Shown: piece by piece, positions 38,374 through 46,475 of the stretch
Position numbering within the stretch: position 1 is the first letter of the stretch
How the letters are laid out: every line of letters begins with the position of its first letter
Origin: an uncultured Monoglobus sp.
GTDB taxonomy: Bacteria > Bacillota > Clostridia > Monoglobales > Monoglobaceae
Direction: 5' to 3'
Assembly (NCBI GenBank): GCA_947625055.1
Contig: CANQMT010000014.1
Coordinates: 1 to 62,551 of the forward strand
Length of the DNA: 62,551 nt
Translations under genes and position numbers: made by a program
The notes under the pieces: generated by a model
The model's database searches: none
Told to the model about the DNA's origin: nothing
Seen by the model: only the letters and a program-made list of their open reading frames with translations

Positions 38374-40242
38374 ATGACCGAGGAAACGTTAAACAGGATA
38401 AAGGAAAAACTTAAAACGCTACCCATGTCGCCCGGAGTTTATCTGATGAAAAACGAGGAGGGCGCTGTTATTTACGTGGGAAAAAGCAAAGTCCTGAAAA
38501 ACCGCGTAAGCTCTTATTTTATAAATTCCAAAAGCCACAACCTCAAAACCGTCCGCCTTGTGGAGAACATATATGACTTTGATTATTTTTTGACCGACAG
38601 TGAGGTCGAGGCTCTGATTTTGGAGTGTAACCTGATCAAAAAATATATGCCGAAGTATAATATCCTGCTCAAGGACGACAAGCAGTACCCATATATTAAA
38701 ATCACCTCGAATGAGCCGTTTCCGAGGATCTTTTTGACAAGAAGACTTGAAAAGGACGGCTCAAAGTATTTCGGCCCGTATATGAGTTCAAGCAACACCA
38801 AGGAGACGCTTGAGATAATCAAAAAGATTTTTAAGATAAGAACATGCAACAAGGTCCTGCCGCGCGATATAGGCAAGGGCAGACCGTGCCTGTATTATCA
38901 TATCGGTCAGTGCAGCGCCCCGTGCGACGGCAGAATATCCGCAGAGGAATATTCCGAGATGTTCGGAAAGATCTCGTCGGTGCTGTCGGGCAACTACTCG
39001 ATTCTGGAAGAAGAGCTGACAAGGAAGATGTACAAGGCCTCGGAGCGCCTGGAATTTGAGAAAGCGGCAAGTCTGAGGGACAGCATAGCACATTTGAAGG
39101 CGCTTGACGAGAAACAGAAGATCATCTCCACAAACGAGGACAACCGCGATATAATCGGATTTTTCAGCGACGGCAGGGATTGCTGCGTTCAGCTTTTTTA
39201 TATGCGCGGCGGCAAGATGCTGGGCTCCGAAAAATACGTTTTTGAAAACTTTGAGGACGAGCCCGCAGAGATCGTCTCAAGCTTTTTGAAACAGTTCTAT
39301 TTCTCCGCGACGAGCATCCCGCGTGAGATTCTTATTCCGGTCGATATCGAGGACCGTGAAGATATTTCCAAGTGGCTGACCGAAAAATGCGGCCATAAGA
39401 TAAACGTTCACAGGCCGGTCCGCGGCTCCAAGGCGCGGACTGTTGAAATGGTCAGCAAAAACGCCGAGGAGTCGCTTAAAATCCACAAGTTCAAGCGCGA
39501 CAAAGAGCAGACCGACCGCAACGCCGTGCTGAAGGAGCTTATGGAACTGCTGAAACTTGACAGCGTTCCGTTCAGGATAGAGAGTTATGATATATCGAAT
39601 ATTTCCGGCGCTGACAGCGTCGGCGTGTGTGTGGTTTACGACAAGGCTGTGCCGCTTAAATCGGCCTACAGAAAATTCAATATCAAAACGGTCGAGGGCG
39701 CCGATGATTATGAAAGCACGCGTGAAGTGATTTTTCGCCGTATAAATCGCGCATATAAGGAAGAAGATGATATTGCGGCAGGAAAACTTGAGCCCGATAA
39801 GGCAAAGTTTTTGCCCCTTCCAGACCTGATCCTGCTTGACGGCGGCAAAGGGCATGTTTCCGCCGTACGCGAGCTTTTTGACACAATGGGTGAGGATATC
39901 CCCGTTTACGGAATGGTTAAAGACGATAATCACCGAACCCGCGCCTTGACCGACATTCATGACGAGTTTGATATAGACCGCAGCGGCGAGCTGTTCAGAT
40001 TTCTGTCCTCGCTGCAGGAAGAAGTGCATCGCTACGCGATAACCGCCTTCCGTAAAAAACACGTTAAGTCCGGAATGAGAAGCGAGCTTGATGAGATCGA
40101 AGGAGTCGGGCCCGCAAAAAGGAATAAGCTGCTGCTTTACTTTTCCACGATCGACAAAATAAGATCCGCCACCCTTGAGGAACTTGAGACGGCGGTCGAT
40201 AAACGCACAGCCCGAAACGTTTATGAATATTACCGCAAATAA
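38374..40242 (+). CDS. uvrC: Excinuclease ABC subunit C
   Basis: This 622-residue dual nuclease cuts on both sides of a lesion. The GIY-YIG domain begins PMSPGVYLMKNEEGAVIYVG. The UVR motif is SERLEFEKAASLRDSIAHL near residue 230. The RNase-H-like domain follows (ESYDISNISGADSVG and LILLDGGKGHVSAV). A helix-hairpin-helix is at the end (EIEGVGPAKRNKLLLYF). Length is normal. It is separate from uvrBA by 20 kb. Confidence 0.97.
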   Translation: MTEETLNRIKEKLKTLPMSPGVYLMKNEEGAVIYVGKSKVLKNRVSSYFINSKSHNLKTVRLVENIYDFDYFLTDSEVEALILECNLIKKYMPKYNILLKDDKQYPYIKITSNEPFPRIFLTRRLEKDGSKYFGPYMSSSNTKETLEIIKKIFKIRTCNKVLPRDIGKGRPCLYYHIGQCSAPCDGRISAEEYSEMFGKISSVLSGNYSILEEELTRKMYKASERLEFEKAASLRDSIAHLKALDEKQKIISTNEDNRDIIGFFSDGRDCCVQLFYMRGGKMLGSEKYVFENFEDEPAEIVSSFLKQFYFSATSIPREILIPVDIEDREDISKWLTEKCGHKINVHRPVRGSKARTVEMVSKNAEESLKIHKFKRDKEQTDRNAVLKELMELLKLDSVPFRIESYDISNISGADSVGVCVVYDKAVPLKSAYRKFNIKTVEGADDYESTREVIFRRINRAYKEEDDIAAGKLEPDKAKFLPLPDLILLDGGKGHVSAVRELFDTMGEDIPVYGMVKDDNHRTRALTDIHDEFDIDRSGELFRFLSSLQEEVHRYAITAFRKKHVKSGMRSELDEIEGVGPAKRNKLLLYFSTIDKIRSATLEELETAVDKRTARNVYEYYRK

Positions 40243-40246
40243 AACG

Positions 40247-40279
40247 CGCCCGCGGATCGTTTCCCGCGGGCGTAATTTT
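40247..40279. terminator. Bidirectional terminator between uvrC and MocR-like gene
   Basis: CGCCCGCGG (40247-40255) pairs with CCGCGGGCG (40264-40272). T-rich tracts flank both sides, so it can serve both converging genes. It overlaps the last codons of the minus-strand gene. Confidence 0.8.
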
Positions 40280-41645
40280 AAATTGATTCCCAAATGTCAA
40301 GCAAACGGTTCGCTCCCATTATTATTTCTTCGTCTTTGAGCTCTCCGAAGCCGAGAATAAACAGTCGTTTTGAAATAATGGGGTTCGGCTTTTCGAGGGC
40401 GTTTTTGATGAACGAAAGCTTAACGCCGTTTTCGTGGGCAATGTCGATAAGAAATTCCTCATCCGCATCTATGTCGGGCCTGAGCAAAAGCGTTGTGCCG
40501 CATTCCGCGTTAAGTATCTCGATCTTGCTCCCGAAACGGTGGTTCTTGATCGTGGAGATCAGGAGCCTGCGCTTTCTGTTGTATATTCTTTTAAGGCGGT
40601 TAACGTTTGAGTAAAAACTGCCGTCTCGGATAATTTCGGCTATAAAATTTTGTATGTGCGCGCTGACGTCCGAATGGTAGGTATAAAATACCTTTTGCCA
40701 CTTTGTCAGCATATGCTCGGGAAGCACCATGTAAGCCATTGAAAGCGACGGTGAAACGCTTCTTGTGAAGTCGCCGGCAAAAATGACGTTTTTGTTTTTC
40801 GTCATTGAGTAAAGCGGTTCCGACGGATTGGAATACACAAAGTCCATATCATAGCTGTATTCGATTATATAGCGGTCCGGTCCCGCCCAGTTCAGTACCG
40901 CTCGTTTTTGCTCGGCGGTCATTTGGTAATAGAGCGGGTAGTGATGGAACGGCATCAAGAATAAGATATCCGCGTCAAAGTTTTTGAGAACATCCGGGTT
41001 GATCCCGCTTTCGGGAATGTTTAAGTATTTGACATTCTGCGCGCCGAGGTTGACAAATTGAGCAATTTTGTTGTATGCGGGATTTTCAAGTCCGAGCGTC
41101 ATATCCGAGCCGATCACGCGCAGCAGCGCGTCCAGCAGACGCGTGATGTCGGTGCCGATTATTATCTGCACCGGACTTGCCTGGATCCCTTGCGTCTTGT
41201 TCAGCATGGATGAGATTTGTCTGCGCAGATCATAGCTTCCGATATAATCCGGGTATGAAAAAACATCCGAGTCAAAGCGCGCGGTCTGTTTATGGGCGCG
41301 GCGAAACGCCGAAGGAATGTTGAGGTCAACACCGTTTCGGCTGAAATTATAAACGTACGGCACATTGCTTCGCCAGAGGCGGTCAGGCTCGTCATCGGCC
41401 TTTTCAAATTCCTTGACAAAGTATCCGGAACGCTCGGACGGAGTTACGTATCCGTACATGGCAAGCATGTTGTAGGCGTTGGTTATCGTGTTAACGGAAA
41501 TTCCGAGATCCTTCGCCATTTGCCGTTGTGAAGGAAGCTTGCTCCCGGGCATTATCTCGCCGTGGTTGATCTTGTGGGCGAGCTGCGTGAATGCCTGAAC
41601 GTAAAGAGGCTCACTGCCGCTTTTGTCAAAATTAATATAAATCAT
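40278..41645 (-). CDS. MocR-like GntR regulator with degenerate PLP site
   Basis: This 455-residue protein joins an N-terminal GntR winged helix (SKLPSQRQMAKDLGISVNTI, about 10-78) to an aminotransferase-like domain. MocR regulators normally bind PLP through Lys in GTFSK. Here the aligned stretch reads GDFTRSVSPSLSMAYMVLP, with Arg at about 295. The usual EDDYD that holds the PLP ring nitrogen reads EYSYD (262-266), and the PSHQxPTG loop reads PFHHYPLYY. The fold appears intact but the cofactor chemistry is probably lost. AGGAGCG-like GGAGCG precedes the ATG. No target gene lies next to it; it converges on uvrC. Confidence 0.85.
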   Translation of the reverse strand: MIYINFDKSGSEPLYVQAFTQLAHKINHGEIMPGSKLPSQRQMAKDLGISVNTITNAYNMLAMYGYVTPSERSGYFVKEFEKADDEPDRLWRSNVPYVYNFSRNGVDLNIPSAFRRAHKQTARFDSDVFSYPDYIGSYDLRRQISSMLNKTQGIQASPVQIIIGTDITRLLDALLRVIGSDMTLGLENPAYNKIAQFVNLGAQNVKYLNIPESGINPDVLKNFDADILFLMPFHHYPLYYQMTAEQKRAVLNWAGPDRYIIEYSYDMDFVYSNPSEPLYSMTKNKNVIFAGDFTRSVSPSLSMAYMVLPEHMLTKWQKVFYTYHSDVSAHIQNFIAEIIRDGSFYSNVNRLKRIYNRKRRLLISTIKNHRFGSKIEILNAECGTTLLLRPDIDADEEFLIDIAHENGVKLSFIKNALEKPNPIISKRLFILGFGELKDEEIIMGANRLLDIWESI

Positions 41646-41759
41646 AACGCGCTCCGTAAAATTGATTATGCAATTATTTTAACACTGTTTCGGAGCTTCC
41701 TCAACACAATTTTTTGTTATATGGTACAGAAATTTGAAGCAGTTTTGGCAATAAATCAG

Positions 41760-41788
41760 TTGACAAACAAAATATTATTTGATATAAT
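41760..41788 (+). promoter_or_regulatory. Consensus promoter of tRNA-Leu
   Basis: Perfect TTGACA (41760-41765) and TATAAT (41783-41788) are separated by 17 bases. The tRNA starts 12 bases after the -10. Confidence 0.93.
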
Positions 41789-41799
41789 ACCAAAGTCTC

Positions 41800-41883
41800 G
41801 CGGGCGTGGCGGAATTGGCAGACGCGCCAGACTTAGGATCTGGTGGGCTTCCCGTGCAGGTTCGATTCCTGTCGCCCGCACCA
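41800..41883 (+). tRNA. tRNA-Leu (UAG anticodon)
   Basis: GCGGGCG (41800-41806) pairs with CGCCCGC (41873-41879). The anticodon arm CCAGA-CTTAGGA-TCTGG gives UAG, reading CUA and other CUN codons. The variable arm TGGGCTTCCCG is class II size, and CCA is encoded (41881-41883). Confidence 0.95.
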
Positions 41884-41907
41884 CGTCGCGGTACGCGGCA
41901 TTTTTAC

Positions 41908-41937
41908 GAAGTCACTGCATGCAGTGACTTCTTTTTT
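41908..41937 (+). terminator. Terminator after tRNA-Leu
   Basis: A perfect 24-base palindrome (41908-41931, arms GAAGTCACTGCA and TGCAGTGACTTC) is followed by six T. Confidence 0.85.
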
Positions 41938-42465
41938 ACGCCGCGACCGCTCCTTTTTCCCACAAAGCGCGCTTCGCTGGCGCTTAGCGGGAGCCCTGTG
42001 CGGCATTTTACAAAGATCTTGTGAAGCATGACTTTCTTTTTTATGCGGTTGATTTTCCGCTTATCCCTGATCAGCAAGCTTGCTTGCGGGTTCAAAGCTA
42101 TCTTTCAAAATCGCTTGCGATTTTGACCAAGAGCTTCCTTAATAGAAACGCGCTTCGTTGGCGTTTTGCGGGAGCCCTGAAACCCCTGAAAATATGCGGT
42201 TTATGTGAGCTAAAAACACTTTCTTTGCCGTCCGGGAGCGGCATGACGGAACCGGGTCCGGCGATCATATCAGAGCTGTTTTTAGCTCGCAGCTTTATTA
42301 TATAAAAAACATTGGCGCTTTGCGGGAGCCCATGTTTCGCTTTCGGGTATTGCTTTGAGCTTCGTTATCTCGATCGAGCCTATGCATCCCAAGTGTATTT
42401 TTAACTGCCAGTCTTTCTTTCCGTCGATTATTTCAGTGCGCTCTATTATCGGTCCGTGAATGTCT
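41938..42465. repeat. Gene-free region with three copies of a 22-35-bp repeat and palindromes
   Basis: No intact gene is visible. Three related copies of a unit ending GCGGGAGCCC occur at 41964-41998, 42146-42180 and 42310-42331; the fullest two share GCGCTTCG then TGGCG. A 22-base palindrome lies at 42105-42126 (TCAAAATCGC arms). Inverted arms GAGCTAAAAACA (42207-42218) and TGTTTTTAGCTC (42277-42288) enclose 58 bases. The region looks like scar or repeat-rich intergenic DNA after a tRNA gene. Confidence 0.65.
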
Positions 42466-42475
42466 TTAAATATTA
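42341..42475 (-). pseudogene. Possible coding remnant
   Basis: On the minus strand an open frame without a start codon reads VIFKDIHGPIIERTEIIDG then KKDWQLKIHLGCIGSIEITK, which looks like real protein with normal codon use. It overlaps the end of the MerR-methyltransferase gene in another frame and runs into the repeat region. I do not recognise the family. It may be the tail of a deleted gene. Confidence 0.35.
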
Positions 42476-43599
42476 CCTGATTTTAACCAAATGAATGACT
42501 CACCGTGAGTATAGTCCTGTATTTCGCCGCTTTCATAAGTGTCTCTAAGATTTTCAAGCCCCGTCAGATAATCCGCTTCCGAAATCAGATCGAACATTGA
42601 AAATCCTTTATTTTCGGCTGATTCGACAAATTCCTTGCTGATCTTATGTTTTTTGCGTTTATCCGAAACATCCGTTTTAATATGTTTCAGTCCGCAGCTT
42701 TCGGCGGCAAAAATGATATCGCCAACATCCGGATAACGCTCTTTTTCGGCTGTTATTGCTGTTGGGAAAAATCTCATCCAGAAACGGCTTTCTATTTGCC
42801 TATACGATTCCGTTATAATACAAATCCTGCCTCCGTGTTTCAGCACGCGCGCAAACTCGTTAAACATTATAACAAGATTTGGAACGTGGTGAATAACATC
42901 GGTCATATATATTAAATCAACCGATGAATTTTTAAGCGGAATGTTTTTATGATCGCCTTTTAAAAACTTCACATTGCTTCCTTTTTGAACCGCGTTTTCT
43001 CTCATTCCGTCAGACGGTTCGACTCCGTAAACCGCCGCTCCTGTACGACACTTTAATTCGATTGCATGGTTGCCCGTTCCGCTTCCGAAATCAAGAACGA
43101 TCATGTTTGAAGTGATCTTTCCTTCGTTTATGAGATAGTCGATATTGCTTTTATTGGCTGCTCGGAATTGATCATATTTTTTTGATATGCCGTCGTAGTC
43201 TTCGGACATAATTATATCCTGACGCCTGTCAAGCAGTTCTTTATTTATCAAATAAGAATTTATGTCTATTTCCGAAAATGGTTTATCGCTTTGACCGAGT
43301 ACTGTGCAGATCTGCAAAAGTGTTTCCGTGTCCAATAATTGTTTTTTCAATTCGTCGGCTTTTTTCAAGGCAATTTTGCCGATACCTTCATCGGTTAAAA
43401 TCATCTTCTTAATTTCCTCCAAAGTAAACCCGGCGCACCGCAAAAGCTTTATTTTTAATAAATTTTGAATATCGCCGTCAGAATATTCGCGATAATTATT
43501 CGCGCTGTTTCTGGAAACGGATAAAAGTCCGCATTTCTCGTAAAACCTGATGTTGGCGCGTTTTAACCCTGTTGCTTTTTCGGCATCGCTTATGTTCAT
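42466..43599 (-). CDS. MerR-type regulator fused to a SAM-dependent methyltransferase
   Basis: This protein of about 377 residues has two domains. The N-terminal MerR winged helix reads KATGLKRANIRFYEKCGLLS then YREYSDGDIQNLLKIKLLR, with a helical arm to about residue 130. The C-terminal part is a class I methyltransferase with VLDFGSGTGNHAIELK (SAM loop), YGVEPSDGMRENA, and LIYMTDVIHHVPNLVIMFN. I choose the ATG at 43599, which has GAGGTGA five bases upstream, over an ATG at 43626 that lies in the promoter. A fused enzyme domain in place of a MerR ligand pocket suggests that it senses or modifies a small molecule. Likely autoregulated. Confidence 0.88.
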   Translation of the reverse strand: MNISDAEKATGLKRANIRFYEKCGLLSVSRNSANNYREYSDGDIQNLLKIKLLRCAGFTLEEIKKMILTDEGIGKIALKKADELKKQLLDTETLLQICTVLGQSDKPFSEIDINSYLINKELLDRRQDIIMSEDYDGISKKYDQFRAANKSNIDYLINEGKITSNMIVLDFGSGTGNHAIELKCRTGAAVYGVEPSDGMRENAVQKGSNVKFLKGDHKNIPLKNSSVDLIYMTDVIHHVPNLVIMFNEFARVLKHGGRICIITESYRQIESRFWMRFFPTAITAEKERYPDVGDIIFAAESCGLKHIKTDVSDKRKKHKISKEFVESAENKGFSMFDLISEADYLTGLENLRDTYESGEIQDYTHGESFIWLKSGNI

Positions 43600-43617
43600 A
43601 GTTCTCACCTCGGTTAT

Positions 43618-43648
43618 ACTATACACTATAAAGCGGGTTTACAGTCAA
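43618..43648 (-). promoter_or_regulatory. MerR-type promoter with 19-base spacer and dyad operator
   Basis: On the minus strand TTGACT (43648-43643) and TATAGT (43623-43618) are 19 bases apart, the long spacing typical of MerR-activated promoters. ACTGTAAAC and GTGTATAGT form an inverted repeat (7 of 9 pairs) across the spacer. Confidence 0.7.
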
Positions 43649-43890
43649 GAGGTTTTTTTAAGTTTTTTGTTTTTATATACGGCTCACGTTTATGAAACAC
43701 ATCTTTGCAGGATGATGCGATCGATAAAACGCTTACCGATGAGGAAAGGGCGGAGATCAAAACATAAAGGGATATATGGCTGCAACCCGAAAGCCTTGGC
43801 GAATGAGTTTGCCGGATTTGCTTGTTATTTATTTTAGCAGCTTTTCAATTTACAGCAAATTTTTATTTGTAATAATTTTCATAAAAGTGA
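43649..43890. other. Intergenic region with a short coding-like remnant
   Basis: No gene is supported. At about 43697-43765 (plus strand) the frame reads SLQDDAIDKTLTDEERAEIK then stops, which looks like the tail of a lost protein. At 43782-43815 the DNA (CCGAAAGCCTTGGCGAA) resembles 60569-60590 (CCGAAAGTCTTGGCGAA), the first part of a longer similarity between the two promoter regions. Confidence 0.45.
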
Positions 43891-43984
43891 CTTATAAGCA
43901 AAGGTTCATAAAATTTCATATAAGAGCTGCTTATTATAAACATAAACAATTCAAATTGAAAGCCAAAAGATATTATGATAGAAT
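43891..43984 (+). promoter_or_regulatory. LysR-type operator and promoter of the flavodoxin gene
   Basis: ATAAG-N5-CTTAT at 43920-43934 is a T-N11-A LysR box centred about 64 bases before the predicted start site. A second palindrome, CTTATAAG (43891-43898), lies near -96. The promoter is TTGAAA (43956-43961), 17 bases, TAGAAT (43979-43984). The same arrangement and much of the sequence recur at 60677-60779 before a LysR gene. Confidence 0.75.
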
Positions 43985-44015
43985 TATAAAAACAAATAAA
44001 TTTGGAGGATAACTT

Positions 44016-44537
44016 ATGGCAAACCTTATTATCTACTACTCTCGCAAGGGAGAGAATTATTGGAACGGCGGGATCAAAAATATCAAAAAAGGCAACACCG
44101 AGATCGTCGCCGAGTTTATTCAAAAGGCGGTCGGAGGCGACATTTTTGAGATCGAGATGGTCAAGGAATATTCGCCCGATTATTACGTCTGCATTGACGA
44201 GGCGAAGGCCGAGCTTAAAGAGAACGCAAGGCCCGAGCTTAAAAGGTACCTTGATAATATAGATGAATACGATAATATCTTCGTCTGCGGCCCGTGCTGG
44301 TGGGGAACCTATCCAATGGCGGTTTTCACGCAGCTTGAAAAGCTTGACTGGAGCGGCAAAAAGGTAATGGCGGTCATGACGCACGAGGGCAGCGGTCTCG
44401 CCTCAAGCGAGCGCGATCTTAAAAAAATCTGCAAAGGCGCGGTTTTCGGAAAAGGCCTCGCGGTTCACGGCGCGGAAGCCGCGCAGTCCGAAAAAGCCGT
44501 CAGCATCTATGCCTTCCGGGAATGTTCGGATATGTAA
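44016..44537 (+). CDS. Flavodoxin-family protein (cytoplasmic)
   Basis: This 173-residue flavodoxin-like protein has no signal peptide. The phosphate loop region is ANLIIYYSRKGENYWNGG, less canonical than T-G-N-T. The FMN-side loop is VCGPCWWGTYPMAVF, and AVMTHEGSGLASSERDLKK matches the C-terminal strand-helix of this family. GGAGGA precedes the ATG. Its promoter is very similar to that of the LysR gene at 60808. It is followed by the Fe-S aldo/keto reductase gene and may exchange electrons with it. Confidence 0.88.
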   Translation: MANLIIYYSRKGENYWNGGIKNIKKGNTEIVAEFIQKAVGGDIFEIEMVKEYSPDYYVCIDEAKAELKENARPELKRYLDNIDEYDNIFVCGPCWWGTYPMAVFTQLEKLDWSGKKVMAVMTHEGSGLASSERDLKKICKGAVFGKGLAVHGAEAAQSEKAVSIYAFRECSDM

Positions 44538-44613
44538 AATAGGTATTAGACATTTTTGCGTTGATGTTATATAATAAACTTAAAGTAAAGTTTAAATATA
44601 AAGGAGTATTTTT

Positions 44614-45711
44614 ATGGAATACAGAAAACTTCCTCGCGGGGAAGAACAGATCGGCGTAATAGGAATGGGCTCATCCGCCATAGGCATGCGGAACGAAAAG
44701 GAAATAATCGAAACAGTAAGAGCCGCGGTCGAAAACGGAATCAACTTTTTTGATCTGGCGGCGGGACACGCATCCTGCTTCCCCGCTTACGGCAAGGCGT
44801 TGAATGATTTGCGGAAAAAAGTGTATCTGCAAATACATTTCGGCGCGGACTACACCACGGGCGAATACGGGTGGACGACAAACCTTGACCAAATCAAACG
44901 ATCAATAGATTGGCAGATGAATAATCTTAAAACTGATTACATTGACTTTGGATTTATTCATTGTCTTGACGAGCGATCCGATTTAAGGGATTATGAAAAA
45001 GGCGGCGCTCTCAAATATATTTTGGATCTGAAAGCGCAGGGTGTTGTAAGACATATCGGATTGTCGTCGCACTCGCCGGAAACGGCAAACAGCGTGTTAG
45101 ATATCGGTATCGTTGATATGCTGATGTTTTCGATAAATCCCGGATATGATTATCAAAAGGGAGAATACGCTATCGGCGGCGTGTCCGACAGGACGGGGCT
45201 TTATCAAAGGTGTGAGAAAGAAGGCGTCGGCATTTCCGTCATGAAGCCTTTTAGCGGAGGTCAGCTTTTGGACGAAAAAACGTCGCCGTTTAAAAAAGCT
45301 CTGACAAAATATCAATGTATACAATACGCTCTTGACAGACCCGGCGTGTTAACGGTCCTGCCCGGATTTCGCGGGAAAAAAGACCTTGAGGATATTCTCG
45401 GCTTTTTTAGCGCCTCGGCGGAGGAAAAGGATTATTCCGTGATCGGCTCATTCACGCCCGAGGACGCGAAAGGCATATGCGTTTATTGCAATCACTGCCG
45501 GCCCTGTCCGCAAGGGCTGAACATAGGGCTGATAAACAAATACTATGACCTCGCCAAAGCCGGCGACAAGCTTGCCGCGGAGCACTACAAAAATTTAGAG
45601 GTGACGGCGGAAAGCTGCGTGCAGTGCGGTCATTGTGACAAACGGTGCCCGTTCCACGCGAACCAATCGGCAAGAATCAAGGAAATCGCCGCTTACTTCG
45701 GCGACAGATAA
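44614..45711 (+). CDS. Aldo/keto reductase with ferredoxin-type C-terminus
   Basis: This 365-residue oxidoreductase has an aldo/keto reductase barrel in the first 280 residues (NGINFFDLAAG, DYIDFGFIHCLDE, GLSSHSPETANSVL). A C-terminal Fe-S domain carries CVYCNHCRPCPQGLNIG and CVQCGHCDKRCPF, which could hold two [4Fe-4S] clusters. In the first catalytic position the usual D-x-A-x-x-Y reads DLAAGHASCFPAY, so the canonical Tyr may be shifted or missing. Such proteins link NAD(P)H or ferredoxin to an organic substrate. It has its own AAAGGAG site. Confidence 0.88.
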   Translation: MEYRKLPRGEEQIGVIGMGSSAIGMRNEKEIIETVRAAVENGINFFDLAAGHASCFPAYGKALNDLRKKVYLQIHFGADYTTGEYGWTTNLDQIKRSIDWQMNNLKTDYIDFGFIHCLDERSDLRDYEKGGALKYILDLKAQGVVRHIGLSSHSPETANSVLDIGIVDMLMFSINPGYDYQKGEYAIGGVSDRTGLYQRCEKEGVGISVMKPFSGGQLLDEKTSPFKKALTKYQCIQYALDRPGVLTVLPGFRGKKDLEDILGFFSASAEEKDYSVIGSFTPEDAKGICVYCNHCRPCPQGLNIGLINKYYDLAKAGDKLAAEHYKNLEVTAESCVQCGHCDKRCPFHANQSARIKEIAAYFGDR

Positions 45712-45797
45712 ACCACAGGCGCTGAACAAATCATAAACCTTCAAATCGGCAATCCGCAATGCTTCACGAATTTTATTATAAAATTTTCAAAAAAGTA

Positions 45798-45846
45798 TTG
45801 ACGCGGTGTCAGAATGGCTGTATAATATATGCTGACATAATGTCAG
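45798..45846 (+). promoter_or_regulatory. Promoter of the flavin-reductase operon with two TetR-type operators
   Basis: TTGACG (45798-45803) and TATAAT (45821-45826) are 17 bases apart. TGACGCGGTGTCA (45799-45811) covers the -35. TGACATAATGTCA (45833-45845) lies at the start site. Both match the palindromes between the TetR and LysR genes at 51.85-51.93 kb, so that TetR protein probably represses this promoter. Confidence 0.85.
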
Positions 45847-45873
45847 AATATATTTCAGGAGGTTTGATTTAAA

Positions 45874-46416
45874 ATGAAAAAGAATATAGGTTCTCAATTA
45901 GCTCTTTATCCCATGCCCGTGACCGTTATCGGAGCCATGAATGATGATAGGCCTACATGGACGCTTGTTGCCCACACCGGAATTATCGGGCACGACAGAG
46001 TCCTTGTAAGTTTAGCTGCTCCCCATTTTATTAACGGTGTTATCAAAAAGACAAATAAGCTGTCGATAAATATGGTGTCTGAGGAAATATTATCAAAGGC
46101 TGATTTTTCAGGTTCCGTAAGCGGTGCAAAAACAGACAAGTCGGGTCTGTTTGACTATGAAACAGCAGACGGCGCGCCCGTTATAAAGCAATCGCCGCTT
46201 ACCATGATCTGCAGTGTTGTTGACGTATACAATACTCCCAATTTCGAGAGCTTTATATGTACTATTGACGGTACATACGTTGAAGAAGAATGTCTGAACG
46301 ACGCGGGCAAAATCGATTATCATAAAATCAAGCCGGTGCTTTTTGAGTTCCCGACATACGAGTATTTAAAGACGGGTGATGTTATGGGCAAATGCCTCTC
46401 GTTTAAAAATGATTAA
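45874..46416 (+). CDS. Flavin reductase-like FMN-binding protein
   Basis: This 180-residue protein has the split-barrel fold of FMN-binding flavin reductases. MPVTVIGAMNDDRPTWTLVA is the typical first strand pair. ISLA-like VLVSLAAPHFINGVIKKTN and LSINMVSEEI contact the flavin in relatives. Cysteines are few. It could reduce free flavin or act as an FMN oxidoreductase. AGGAGG precedes the ATG. It heads a likely operon with two DUF362 genes, and its promoter carries two TetR-type operators. Confidence 0.87.
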   Translation: MKKNIGSQLALYPMPVTVIGAMNDDRPTWTLVAHTGIIGHDRVLVSLAAPHFINGVIKKTNKLSINMVSEEILSKADFSGSVSGAKTDKSGLFDYETADGAPVIKQSPLTMICSVVDVYNTPNFESFICTIDGTYVEEECLNDAGKIDYHKIKPVLFEFPTYEYLKTGDVMGKCLSFKND

Positions 46417-46475
46417 AGGCGAGCTTAAAAAGTGAATTGAGACGTTATAAAAATCGTTGTATAGGAGGATTTAAA

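Noticed and set aside
39277..40293. 338-residue minus-strand frame opposite uvrC
   Set aside because: It is a shadow of uvrC and crosses the bidirectional terminator.
41860..41883. The 3' end of tRNA-Leu as an attachment site
   Set aside because: I could not find a second copy of this sequence in the window, and there is no integrase gene.
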